Shown here one piece after another: positions 36,123 to 44,949 of a stretch of DNA of 52,076 bases (position 1 is the stretch's first letter; every line of letters begins with the position of its first letter). Where the stretch lies: positions 1 to 52,076 of the forward strand of contig JACREX010000120.1 in the NCBI GenBank assembly GCA_016212695.1, written 5' to 3'. The position numbers and the translations under genes are program-made. This stretch comes from Bacteroidia bacterium (GTDB taxonomy: Bacteria > Bacteroidota > Bacteroidia > Bacteroidales > GWF2-35-48). The notes under the pieces were generated by a model that was not told the DNA's origin, searched no databases, and saw nothing but the letters and a program-made list of their open reading frames with translations.

Positions 36123-37085
36123 ATGAAAAAATTATATTTCAAAATAATTTTAATACTCTTTGCTTTTCTAACTACAACTCCGCTTTTCTCACAACAGAAA
36201 AAAATGACTGCTGCAGACTATATCAAAACCTACAGCAGCCTTGCAGTAAAAGAAATGAAGCGTTCCGGCGTGCCCGCCAGCATCACGCTTGCACAGGGAA
36301 TACATGAATCGGATAATGGCAACAGCGATCTTGCCCGCGAAGCAAATAATCATTTTGGTATTAAATGTCACAGTACATGGACGGGCAAAAAAATGTATAA
36401 AGACGATGATGAGAAAAACGAGTGTTTCAGGAAATACAAAACTGCCGAAGAATCATTCAGGGATCATTCTGATTTTTTAAAAAACACAAAGCGTTATGCG
36501 TTTTTATTCGATCTGGATCCAACGGATTATAAAGCATGGGCCAAGGGATTGAAAACAGCCGGATATGCCACCAATCCGAAATATCCCGAACTGATAATTT
36601 CTACCATAGAAGATAACAATCTGCAGGTTTATGACAGGGACTATGTGGCCGAAAATAAAAATACAAATTTTAAAAAACACAAGAGCAAAAAGCTGGGCGA
36701 TGTTGACAATTATTCTATCAAAGCAGGCAGGGAAATATTTACAAAAAACCGCAGGAACTACATAATCATTAAAAAGGGCGACACATTTTTCAAGTTTGCA
36801 AGCGAGTTTGATCTTTCCATCAGCTTCCTTCACAAATGCAATGATATGGATAAAGACGATCCACTGAAAGAAGGCCAGATTTTTTTTGTTCAGAAAAAAC
36901 GCAACCGTGCCGAACGGGCCAGTGAGTTCCACATTGCAAAACAGGGAGAAACCATTTGGAGCGTTTCTCAGTTTTATGGTATCAAACTTAACAAACTGTA
37001 TAAAAAAAATAAAATGAGAAAAGGCGAAGAACCGAAGGAAGGACAGAAACTGTGGCTGCGAAAAACCAAGGATTCTGATGGCTGA
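36123..37085 (+). CDS. Secreted N-acetylglucosaminidase with two LysM domains
   Basis: A 320-residue peptidoglycan hydrolase. The signal peptide runs to about FSQQ. The glucosaminidase (FlgJ/LytD-type) domain covers residues about 30-180, with the catalytic glutamate in LAQGIHESDNGNSDLAR and the structural motif NNHFGIKC, followed by YKTAEESFRDHSDFL. Two LysM domains follow, near 218-262 (YIIIKKGDTFFKFA ... KEGQIFFV) and 271-315 (FHIAKQGETIWSVS ... EGQKLWL), which bind the glycan. It should cut N-acetylglucosaminyl bonds in the cell wall during growth or separation. The same-strand neighbours, a solute-binding lipoprotein and a sugar kinase, would fit a turnover or recycling role. Confidence 0.92.
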   Translation: MKKLYFKIILILFAFLTTTPLFSQQKKMTAADYIKTYSSLAVKEMKRSGVPASITLAQGIHESDNGNSDLAREANNHFGIKCHSTWTGKKMYKDDDEKNECFRKYKTAEESFRDHSDFLKNTKRYAFLFDLDPTDYKAWAKGLKTAGYATNPKYPELIISTIEDNNLQVYDRDYVAENKNTNFKKHKSKKLGDVDNYSIKAGREIFTKNRRNYIIIKKGDTFFKFASEFDLSISFLHKCNDMDKDDPLKEGQIFFVQKKRNRAERASEFHIAKQGETIWSVSQFYGIKLNKLYKKNKMRKGEEPKEGQKLWLRKTKDSDG

Positions 37086-37098
37086 TACTTTCCCAGTT

Positions 37099-37224
37099 CA
37101 TACTTCGACTTCGCTCAGTATGACTTGTTAATCCTTCATCATAGTTCGACTTCCTTTCGACCATGCTCAGGGCAGGCTGTTCACTATGACCATTATCAGT
37201 CACCCTGAGCGGAGTCGAAGGGTA
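37099..37224. repeat. Three consecutive CGACTTCGCTCA / CCCTGAGC palindromes
   Basis: Three short foldbacks stand in a row between the glucosaminidase and the solute-binding gene: CATACT...AGTATG (37099-37122), CATAGT...ACTATG (37140-37190) and ACCCTGAGCGGAGTCGAAGG plus GT (37200-37224). They belong to the family that is translated inside two other genes here. Confidence 0.75.
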
Positions 37225-37325
37225 GACTGATTAACGTTTTCAAAATGTTTATGAATAAAGCGGTTTAATATACTTGAAAATCGAAATATTTTTTTCATTT
37301 TCGTATAAAATTCAAAATACCTGTA

Positions 37326-38963
37326 TTGAGATTATTTTTGTTATATATTTTAATATTTTTCTTTATCACCTCGTGTGAAAACAGAAAAGGTAAGGATGGA
37401 AAAACCGTATTCCGCTATAACGAATCCAAAGGAATTCCTTCGCTCGATCCTGCATTTGCCAGGAGCCAGGTAACTATATGGCCGGTGAACCAGTTGTTCA
37501 ACGGGCTTGTGCAGATGGACGACAGCCTGCATGTGAAGCCCTGCATTGCCAAGAGATGGAGCATCTCTGGAGACGGGAAGGTTTACACTTTTATTTTACG
37601 CAATGATGTATATTTTCACGATCATGAACTTTTCCCCGGAGGAAAGGGCCGGAGAGCGCTGGCATCCGATTTTGAATACAGCTTAGACCGGATTACAGAT
37701 ACTAAGGTGGCATCGCCCGGAGCATGGATACTTGCGAATCTCGATAAAAACGAATCGAACCATAACTGCGGTTTTAAAGTTGTTAATGATACAACCTTTG
37801 AGATTGATCTTAAAAAACCTTTTCCCGCTTTTCTCGGGTTGCTCACCATGCAATATTGTTCAGTTGTGCCCAAGGAAATTGTTGCTCATTATGGCAATGA
37901 TTTCAGAAGTCACCCTATAGGCACAGGTCCGTTTTATATGAAGCTGTGGGTAGAAAACGAAAAGTTAGTTCTCAGAAAAAATGAACATTATTTTGAAAAG
38001 GATGAACAGGGAAACAGGCTGCCTTACTTAGATGCTGTGGCTATTACTTTTATCAATGACAAACAGCCGGAGTTCATGGAATTTATCTTAGGCAATATTG
38101 ATTTCCTGTCGGGTGTGAATGCAAGCTATAAAGACGAACTCATCACAAAAAGCGGGAAACTGAATCCAAAGTACAGGGATCGTTTTACCATGATCACAGC
38201 GCCATATCTGAATACGGAATATCTTGCATTTTTGCTCGATACAGCCATGGATGTAGTGAAAAAAAGTCCTGTAAAAATAAAACATATCCGTAAGGCAATT
38301 AATTATGGATTTGACCGAAAAAAGATGATGACCTACCTGAGAAATAACTTAGGAACACCAGGCACTCATGGTTTTATTCCCAAAGGTATGCCGGGTTTTT
38401 CAGACACCCTCGCAGGCTATGATTATGATCCTGATAAAGCCCGTACGCTTCTTGCCGAGGCTGGCTTTCCCAATGGTAAAGGCTTACCTGAAATAATGCT
38501 AACCACTACAAGCGATTACTTAGATTTGTGCGAATATATCCAGCACGAACTTTCACAGATAGGGATCAAAATTAAAATTGATGTGAATACGGGCGCAACA
38601 TTCCGCGATATGGTAGCTAATTCAAAACTCATTTTTTTCCGAGGTTCATGGGTGGCTGATTATGCGGATGCCGAGAATTATCTCGCATTATTTTACAGTA
38701 AGAATTTTTGTCCGGCAGGGCCCAACTACACGCATTTCAGAAATGATGAATATGATAAACTGTATGAACAGGCAATGAATGAAAACAACGACAGTATCAG
38801 GTTTAAATTATATACTAAAATGGACCGGTATATTATGGATGAAGCCGTTGTTGTGCCTCTTTATTACGACATGGTAGTCAGATTTACGAATAAAAATGTA
38901 GAAGGCCTGGGAAATAACCCGATGAATTTATTGAATTTGAAAAGAGTGAAAAAATGTTTGTGA
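37326..38963 (+). CDS. Peptide/oligopeptide ABC-type solute-binding lipoprotein (SBP family 5)
   Basis: A 545-residue lipoprotein: signal peptide MRLFLLYILIFFFITSC, with cysteine at residue 17. The body is a family-5 extracellular solute-binding domain (DppA/OppA type), seen in SLDPAFARSQVTIWPVNQLFNGLV near the start, the Y-T-F-x-LR block VYTFILRNDVYFHD, and HPIGTGPFYMKLW. Members bind peptides, sometimes nickel or sugars, for an ABC importer; no permease gene lies nearby. The start is TTG at 37326, the only start upstream of the lipoprotein signal. Because most Gram-negative peptide-binding proteins are soluble, a lipoprotein form fits a Bacteroidota membrane-tethered version. Confidence 0.9.
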   Translation: MRLFLLYILIFFFITSCENRKGKDGKTVFRYNESKGIPSLDPAFARSQVTIWPVNQLFNGLVQMDDSLHVKPCIAKRWSISGDGKVYTFILRNDVYFHDHELFPGGKGRRALASDFEYSLDRITDTKVASPGAWILANLDKNESNHNCGFKVVNDTTFEIDLKKPFPAFLGLLTMQYCSVVPKEIVAHYGNDFRSHPIGTGPFYMKLWVENEKLVLRKNEHYFEKDEQGNRLPYLDAVAITFINDKQPEFMEFILGNIDFLSGVNASYKDELITKSGKLNPKYRDRFTMITAPYLNTEYLAFLLDTAMDVVKKSPVKIKHIRKAINYGFDRKKMMTYLRNNLGTPGTHGFIPKGMPGFSDTLAGYDYDPDKARTLLAEAGFPNGKGLPEIMLTTTSDYLDLCEYIQHELSQIGIKIKIDVNTGATFRDMVANSKLIFFRGSWVADYADAENYLALFYSKNFCPAGPNYTHFRNDEYDKLYEQAMNENNDSIRFKLYTKMDRYIMDEAVVVPLYYDMVVRFTNKNVEGLGNNPMNLLNLKRVKKCL

Positions 38964-38976
38964 AAAGATAAAAGAT

Positions 38977-39052
38977 GAGGTATGAGGTATGAGGTATGAG
39001 GTATGAAGTATGAAGTATAAAGTATAAGATGAAATCCTAAATCCTAAATCCT
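38977..39052. repeat. Heptamer tandem repeat (GAGGTAT and AAATCCT), upstream of the kinase gene
   Basis: Seven units in phase (four GAGGTAT, two GAAGTAT, one AAAGTAT; 38977-39025), a 6-bp break, and three AAATCCT units (39032-39052). It ends 8 bp before the ATG at 39061. Confidence 0.9.
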
Positions 39053-39060
39053 AAATTAAT

Positions 39061-39903
39061 ATGATTTTACTGGCAGACAGCGGTTCTACAAAGACAGAAT
39101 GGAGGCTTATTTCCGGTAATGGCAGCGTATCTGTTTTTAAGACTATCGGATTAAATCCGTTTTTTGTGACTGCCGATGAAGCAGGAAAAATTATTGATAG
39201 GAAATTTTTAAAAATTGATAAATCGGTTGTTCAAAAAGTCTTTTTTTATGGCGCCGGTTGTACTGATGAAAAACAATGTGAAGTAATAAACTCTGCTATT
39301 CGGAGTAATTTTAAAAATGCTGTTATTGATGTGCAGTCGGATTTATTGGGTGCAGCCAGGGCGCTGTTCGGGGAAGAAAAAGGCATTGCCGCCATATTGG
39401 GCACGGGTTCAAATTCCGGCGTGTATGATGGGAAAACGATTGTGGAAAATGTGTTGTCGTTAGGTTATATTTTAGGCGATGAAGGCAGCGGATCGTTTTT
39501 AGGGAAAAAATTTATAACTGCATTATTAAGAAATGAATTGCCTGTTACTATCCGTAAACAATTTTATAAGGAGTATGATCTAAACAAAGAGCAAATATTG
39601 AATGCCGTATACCGTGAGCCTTTTCCAAACAGGTGGATGGCGCAGTTTTCCGTATTTATAAAAAAAAAATCTTCAGATGCTTTTATAAAAAATATGGTAG
39701 AAAAAAGCTTTAAAGCATTTTTTGAAAATCAGGTATCAGTTTATAAAGAATGCTCTGATTTTCCAATCGGTTTTGTCGGTTCGGTAGCATCAAATTTTTC
39801 AGAAGAACTTAAAAAAATTGCAGCGGAATATAATTTTGAAATCAGCAGAATGCTCAACTCGCCTGTAGAAGCGCTGGTGAGTTTTCATCTAAAACAAAAG
39901 TAA
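39061..39903 (+). CDS. BadF/BcrA-type ATPase, N-acetylglucosamine kinase-like
   Basis: A 280-residue protein of the ASKHA fold. It has the phosphate-1 loop DSGSTKTEWRL at the very start, the second phosphate loop AILGTGSNSGVYDG (about 111-124) and GDEGSGSFLGKKF (about 140-152), which are hallmarks of BadF-type sugar kinases such as N-acetylglucosamine kinase. The benzoyl-CoA reductase activator role is excluded because the cysteines that bind its Fe-S cluster are absent. It probably phosphorylates an amino sugar, perhaps released from peptidoglycan by the glucosaminidase upstream. It stands 97 bp after the solute-binding gene, separated by the heptamer repeat, and converges with the SpoIIE gene 12 bp away. 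Confidence 0.88.
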   Translation: MILLADSGSTKTEWRLISGNGSVSVFKTIGLNPFFVTADEAGKIIDRKFLKIDKSVVQKVFFYGAGCTDEKQCEVINSAIRSNFKNAVIDVQSDLLGAARALFGEEKGIAAILGTGSNSGVYDGKTIVENVLSLGYILGDEGSGSFLGKKFITALLRNELPVTIRKQFYKEYDLNKEQILNAVYREPFPNRWMAQFSVFIKKKSSDAFIKNMVEKSFKAFFENQVSVYKECSDFPIGFVGSVASNFSEELKKIAAEYNFEISRMLNSPVEALVSFHLKQK

Positions 39904-39915
39904 GGCAATTCACGG

Positions 39916-42813
39916 TTAAAATTTTACCCCGAATACCAATACATCATCAATCTGTTCCATGCTTCCGCGCCATTTCTTCAGGGTTTCATCTAAGATTTCT
40001 CTTTGCTTTTCCATGGATTCCTTATTAATTTCGATCAGCATTCTTTTGAATCGTTTGCTGCGGTACTTGATGTATTTCGGGCCTCCGAACTGGTCAATAT
40101 ATCCATCCGAAAACAAATAAATGGTATCGCCTTTCACAAGCTGTATTTCATGATTTGTGAAGGCTCTCTGTTCAAGTATCTGGTGAATCCCGATAGGCAT
40201 TTTGTCGGGCTTGACCTCTATGCCGGGGAGGTCGTCGTCGAAAGGAACTACGCTTATCGGAAAGCTTCTGCCGGCAGTTGTGAGGCCGACCGGGATAATA
40301 TAAATCGGATTGTTTGCGCCGGCATATTGTATTTTTAGCGTTGTTGTATCATAAATACATAAAGCCATATCCATACCGTCGTTGGAGCCGCCCATTTTAC
40401 CGGTCTGATGCAGCGACTTTATAAGCTGGTCGCGTAATTCGTTAAGAATAACATCAGGCCTCAGGCTTGTGTGTTCGGATTTGATTAAATTATTTACAAT
40501 TTCGGAAAGCAATGTGGAACCCAACATGCTCATCAGGGCTGCCGGAACGCCATGTCCTGTGCAATCTGCAGCAGTGAAGATGATCTGGTGCTCCACTCTT
40601 TTCACCCAGTAAAAATCACCGCTTACAATATCTCTCGGCAGATATAACATGAAATGCTGGGGCAAGCGTTCGGTTATATAATCGTCAGGCGGTAAAAGGG
40701 CAGTCTGGATATGCTGGGCATATATTATACCATCTGTGATTTCCACTTTTTGCTGTGCAATCTCATCTCTCTGCCTTGTCGCAATATCTCTTTGTTTCTT
40801 GATCTCGTCACGCTGCGCTTCCAATAAATCGTTCTTCATCATGATCTCTTCTTCGGCTGTTTTTATCCGGGTAATATCCGTATCAATGGCAACAAGTTTA
40901 ATAATATTTCCGTCTTTATCAATGATAGGAGTAAGGGTGGTCTGCGCCCAGATTTTGTTGCCATGTATATCGGGATAATGAGATTCGTAATTCACAGAAG
41001 ATTTTTGCTTAAGGCAACCCATTACAGCAATTTTTACATTCGGATTCGCGCTGGCGGAAATAATGTTTAAACCCCGTTGAGCAATGAGTGTTTCTAAAGT
41101 AAATCCGTATAACCGGGTGAATCCTTCATTCACCCATTCGAATTTACCGTTTTTATCCATGATGACGATGGCATTATCCGTCTTGCTGGCAACAATGGAA
41201 AGTTTCTCAAGCTCCGTATTGACAAGTTCAAGCTCTTTCCTTTTAGTATCAATTTCATTTTTCTGGGTCCATAAAAGGCGGTTTGCTTTTTTCAATTTTT
41301 TAAACTGCCTGTAGAAAATAAATGAAAATACTAAAATGATAAGCAGGACAATAGCGGCGGAAATATTGAATATCCTCTGTCTTTTTACTTCATTTTCTTT
41401 TTCTTTAAGCTGAAGGTCGCGGATCATGATCTCCTGTTTGTTCCTTTCTGCGGTGACCCTGGCTAACAGGTCTTGTTTGGTTAGTTTTCGCTGAAGCCTT
41501 ACGATTTCTTTTTCCTGCGAATATTTTACCTGGAGTTCCGACAACTGGGTTTCTTTGTCTTCGGCCTGTAACAATTGTTTGATATCAATGAACTGTTTGA
41601 AATTTTCATATGCTTTTTTAAATTCGCTTAATTGGAAATACACTTGAGAAAGCGCATACATATTTTTGGCGATAAGGTCCTGGTAATTTTTCTTTTTAGC
41701 GGTTTCCCAACTTTCCTGAAAATATCTGAGGGCTTTAACGTGATCGCCTTTTTCTTTATAAATATTCCCGATATTATGTTTTAATAAAGCAATGCCGTAT
41801 TCATCTCTAAGTTCAACTTTAATCTTAATGGCCTGTTCGTAATTCTCAAGCGACTTTACAAGGTCTTTCAGGTTATAATAAATATTGGCAAGATTATTTA
41901 ACGAGGTTGAAATACCTTTTTTATCATTTATTTCTTTATAGATTTCTAAGGCTTTTTGAAATAAATTTTCAGCTTTAACATAATCTCCCTGTTTCAAATA
42001 TGCAATCCCGAGATTATTCAGCGATGATGCAATATTGGCCTTGTCGTTCGACTTTTTTTCCAACTCAAGATTTTGTTCAAAATAAGAAATCGCTTTGTCT
42101 AATTTATTGTTTTCAAAATAAATATTTCCGATGTCGTTAATAAGTGTTGTAATACCTCTCTGGTCGTTCAGTTCTTTTTTTATTTTCATTGATTTCTGGT
42201 ATGCATGGATTGCCTCATCAACCTGGTATGTATATTGGTACACATTCGCAAGCTCCTTCAACAGAACCGCTTCTTCCTCTTTGTCTTTAAGTTCGCTTCT
42301 GATCCGTAAGGCATCATTGTATGCTTTGATGGATTCATCATATTTCCCGGCATTAAACAACGCAGACGCCATATTGTTCAAAGTTTTTGCAGCGCTTCTC
42401 TTATCGCCCATTTCTTCTTTTAACTTAGCGGATTTCTGAAGATAATTAACCGCTTCCCGGTAATTTTTTTGTTTGCTGTAATATGCGGCAATACTGTCCA
42501 TCAGGGCAGCCATCTCTTTTTTGTTATTCCTTCTTTCAGCATCCCTCAGGCTTTTCTGGAACTTGTCAATCTGCGCAAGATTTTCTTTATCTTTAATGGC
42601 ATCCGCCGCTGTAGATTTATTTTTATCTGTTTTGCCTTTATCCGGGTTATAGATCACACTGTCGTTGTCTTCGTTGATAATCATCATTCCCCGGATAGTA
42701 TCTTTTGAAAAATGATTGAATGGAGACGATGCAAGGGATGTAAAAAATGAGAATGAAGCTATCATATAAAAAAGCAGTAGAATTATGCCTGAAAATTTAA
42801 TTCTGAAAACCAT
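39916..42813 (-). CDS. TPR-PAS-SpoIIE phosphatase sensor
   Basis: A 965-residue protein. A signal-like N-terminus, about seven tetratricopeptide repeats (about 90-400), a coiled coil, a membrane helix (about 479-503), a second coiled coil, a PAS domain (about 540-655; NAIVIMDKNGKFEWVNEGF and IIDKDGNIIKLVAI), a coiled linker, and a SpoIIE-type phosphatase. Metal ligands are intact in VSGDFYWV, ADCTGHG (about 752), FSDGYIDQFGG and IDDVLVFG. Like the first SpoIIE protein here, it has periplasmic TPRs and a cytosolic phosphatase, but it adds a PAS domain. It stands alone between convergent and divergent neighbours, with no kinase or anti-sigma partner beside it. ATG at 42813 is the natural start. 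Confidence 0.9.
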   Translation of the reverse strand: MVFRIKFSGIILLLFYMIASFSFFTSLASSPFNHFSKDTIRGMMIINEDNDSVIYNPDKGKTDKNKSTAADAIKDKENLAQIDKFQKSLRDAERRNNKKEMAALMDSIAAYYSKQKNYREAVNYLQKSAKLKEEMGDKRSAAKTLNNMASALFNAGKYDESIKAYNDALRIRSELKDKEEEAVLLKELANVYQYTYQVDEAIHAYQKSMKIKKELNDQRGITTLINDIGNIYFENNKLDKAISYFEQNLELEKKSNDKANIASSLNNLGIAYLKQGDYVKAENLFQKALEIYKEINDKKGISTSLNNLANIYYNLKDLVKSLENYEQAIKIKVELRDEYGIALLKHNIGNIYKEKGDHVKALRYFQESWETAKKKNYQDLIAKNMYALSQVYFQLSEFKKAYENFKQFIDIKQLLQAEDKETQLSELQVKYSQEKEIVRLQRKLTKQDLLARVTAERNKQEIMIRDLQLKEKENEVKRQRIFNISAAIVLLIILVFSFIFYRQFKKLKKANRLLWTQKNEIDTKRKELELVNTELEKLSIVASKTDNAIVIMDKNGKFEWVNEGFTRLYGFTLETLIAQRGLNIISASANPNVKIAVMGCLKQKSSVNYESHYPDIHGNKIWAQTTLTPIIDKDGNIIKLVAIDTDITRIKTAEEEIMMKNDLLEAQRDEIKKQRDIATRQRDEIAQQKVEITDGIIYAQHIQTALLPPDDYITERLPQHFMLYLPRDIVSGDFYWVKRVEHQIIFTAADCTGHGVPAALMSMLGSTLLSEIVNNLIKSEHTSLRPDVILNELRDQLIKSLHQTGKMGGSNDGMDMALCIYDTTTLKIQYAGANNPIYIIPVGLTTAGRSFPISVVPFDDDLPGIEVKPDKMPIGIHQILEQRAFTNHEIQLVKGDTIYLFSDGYIDQFGGPKYIKYRSKRFKRMLIEINKESMEKQREILDETLKKWRGSMEQIDDVLVFGVKF

Positions 42814-42991
42814 AGGAATTACTATATAGTCACGGTAAAATTAGATATTTTGGCGTAAGTATCAAAATTTTTTGATAAAAGTTTTGAAAGCAAAGGTTTA
42901 AATGGATTTTTAATCATGCTATTATATTTTTATATATTTTTACAGTATAATAATTTTTGCTGTTACCTGCTTTTTTGTTGACAGATGCGCG

Positions 42992-44800
42992 ATGAATATA
43001 AAACTTGTTTTCCCTCCGTTTTCTGAATATTCCATTCATGGCCCGCATCCGGCGGTTCATCTTCTTTCTTCTGTTTTAAATTCCGATGGTGTATGTACTG
43101 AACCGGTTGACCTTAATATTCGGTTGATCCGGACTATCATTTCTGACGAAGTAATGGATAAGATCCTCCATATAATTGAGGTGTCGGAATGTAAAAGCAG
43201 GAAAGAAGACGCCATGGTTGTTAAAAATTTTAAATCGGTTCCTCTTGAGTTTTTTACGAGATATTCTGCGGATGGGTTAATAAACATTTTGCAGCTAATC
43301 CGCAAGTATCTTTTCCCTGTTCCGGATACTCTTGAACAATGTGTTGATAAAAGTTTTGAAAGGCCGGCTATTGTATCTGAACTTTATTTGAAACTGATTA
43401 AGGACACCCGGCTTGATACGGCTGATGCCATTGGATTCAGTATCGCGTTTGCCGAACAGCTTCCTGAAACCGTTGTTCTTTCGCGGATACTAAAATCTGT
43501 AAACCCATTATGCAAAATTGTTATTGGCGGATCTCAGGTTACTCTGCTTGACGATGAACAACGGATTTCATTAAAAAATACAGGCCACTTCGATGTGATT
43601 GTTACAGGCGAATGTGAACATTCAATAACGAATATTTTTAAACAGGTAAATACTTTTATAGAAGCCCGTACCGTACTTTCAAAACCCGATGATGAAGCAA
43701 TCATTGAAACACTCCAGCAACCTGAATTTGCAGATACAACTTTATATTTTAAACCTTTGATTATCCCTCTTCTCGTCAGTAAGGGCTGCTACTGGAGTAA
43801 ATGTGCATTCTGCGACTATGCGCAACTTTCCGATAAATTCAGAATCCGTTCTGTGGAACAGGTTTTTTCTGAAATTAAATTAATACATGAAAAGTATAAT
43901 CCGGATACTGTTTTTTTGATTTCAGACGCAGTTCCGCATACCTGGTATAAATCTTTGTGTGAAGAAGCTGTAAAAAACCATGTAAAGCTGAAAACATGGG
44001 CATATATGTTGCATTCGGAAACTCTGAATTCAGGCTACTTTCAACTGCTTTCCGATGCAGGTGTAAAAACTATAACATTTGGCACTGAATCTGTGAACGA
44101 CCGGATTCTTTCTTTAATGGGAAAAAACTTTTCAAGGAACACAGTGTTGCAAAATTTAAAAGATGCCGGTGTTTTTAAGTTCTCCGTAATCGTGAATATA
44201 ATCCCTGATTTTCCGGCTATCACCAAAACAGAGGCTGAACAAATTCTGCAGGATTTAATTTTGGTTTCAGGAAGTATAAGTTCGCTGAATATCCAGCCTT
44301 TTACTCTTTCTGCCAATACCCGGATGGCTAAGTATCCTGATAAATTTGATATTATAACCGACCCGGGAAAAGTAAGATCCCGGCACGGTTTTCACAGTTT
44401 GAATTTTGTTTCAAAGAACGGAATTGATCCGGATGTACAGACAGAAGTTATGAGGAAATTCCATGATTTGGCATTGAAAATAAAAAAGAAAAACCTGCTA
44501 AAAAATATCTATCGCAAAGATTTTAAAGATAATGATATTCTCTGTTTTGACCCCTCTGCCGTTTTATTAACTGAAGAAAGTTGTAAAACAATATTATGTT
44601 CTTCAATAAACGCCAAAATTACAATACAGCATTGGGAACAGGCGTTATATAACCACATTTTTGCAATCCCCGAAAGAAGAGTTTCTTTAAAAGAATTTAA
44701 GAATTTATTTTTCAGGTACAGGGATGCATCACCTGTTATAAATTTCACAGCTTATTTTTTGAATATAATAAACAGCGGAATGATTGTTAAAATAAATTAG
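42992..44800 (+). CDS. Radical SAM protein with B12-binding-like N-terminal domain
   Basis: A 602-residue protein. The N-terminal half (to about 235) resembles a cobalamin-binding Rossmann domain (MNIKLVFPPFSEYS... KIVIGGSQVTL... DVIVTGECEHSI) but has no DxHxxG motif, so it may not bind B12. The radical SAM domain follows, with LVSKGCYWSKCAFCDYAQ near residue 266; its spacing is CX4CX2C rather than CX3CX2C, a variant I know from other B12-type radical SAM families (CPWNRCTFC). The C-terminal 130 residues are a separate helical part. The product is unknown, and no small precursor gene or other tailoring enzyme lies beside it. Confidence 0.85.
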   Translation: MNIKLVFPPFSEYSIHGPHPAVHLLSSVLNSDGVCTEPVDLNIRLIRTIISDEVMDKILHIIEVSECKSRKEDAMVVKNFKSVPLEFFTRYSADGLINILQLIRKYLFPVPDTLEQCVDKSFERPAIVSELYLKLIKDTRLDTADAIGFSIAFAEQLPETVVLSRILKSVNPLCKIVIGGSQVTLLDDEQRISLKNTGHFDVIVTGECEHSITNIFKQVNTFIEARTVLSKPDDEAIIETLQQPEFADTTLYFKPLIIPLLVSKGCYWSKCAFCDYAQLSDKFRIRSVEQVFSEIKLIHEKYNPDTVFLISDAVPHTWYKSLCEEAVKNHVKLKTWAYMLHSETLNSGYFQLLSDAGVKTITFGTESVNDRILSLMGKNFSRNTVLQNLKDAGVFKFSVIVNIIPDFPAITKTEAEQILQDLILVSGSISSLNIQPFTLSANTRMAKYPDKFDIITDPGKVRSRHGFHSLNFVSKNGIDPDVQTEVMRKFHDLALKIKKKNLLKNIYRKDFKDNDILCFDPSAVLLTEESCKTILCSSINAKITIQHWEQALYNHIFAIPERRVSLKEFKNLFFRYRDASPVINFTAYFLNIINSGMIVKIN

Positions 44801-44826
44801 CACCTGTCCATAAAGTTCGTACACCA

Positions 44827-44933
44827 CGTCATTGCGTTGCGCTGAGCCAGCCGAAGCGAGGTACGACGAAGCAATCTATTGACGCATAATGATCAGATTG
44901 CTTCCCGCTTCGTTCCTCGCGGTCGCAATGACG
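44827..44933. repeat. REP-like foldback element
   Basis: A 107-bp imperfect palindrome. CGTCATTGCG at the left pairs with CGCAATGACG at the right, and CGAAGCAATCT with AGATTGCTTC nearer the middle. It lies between the convergent radical SAM and tsaD genes and could end both transcripts. It is a relative of the element at 35749-35846. Confidence 0.85.
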
Positions 44934-44949
44934 ACATTATAGATTTACA

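Noticed and set aside
38977-39052. Short tandem repeats as a CRISPR or origin iteron array
   Set aside because: Units are 7 bp without spacers; there are no cas or rep genes nearby.
39061-39903. Benzoyl-CoA reductase activase (BadF/BcrA role)
   Set aside because: No cysteines for the bridging Fe-S cluster and no reductase subunits nearby; the amino-sugar kinase group fits better.
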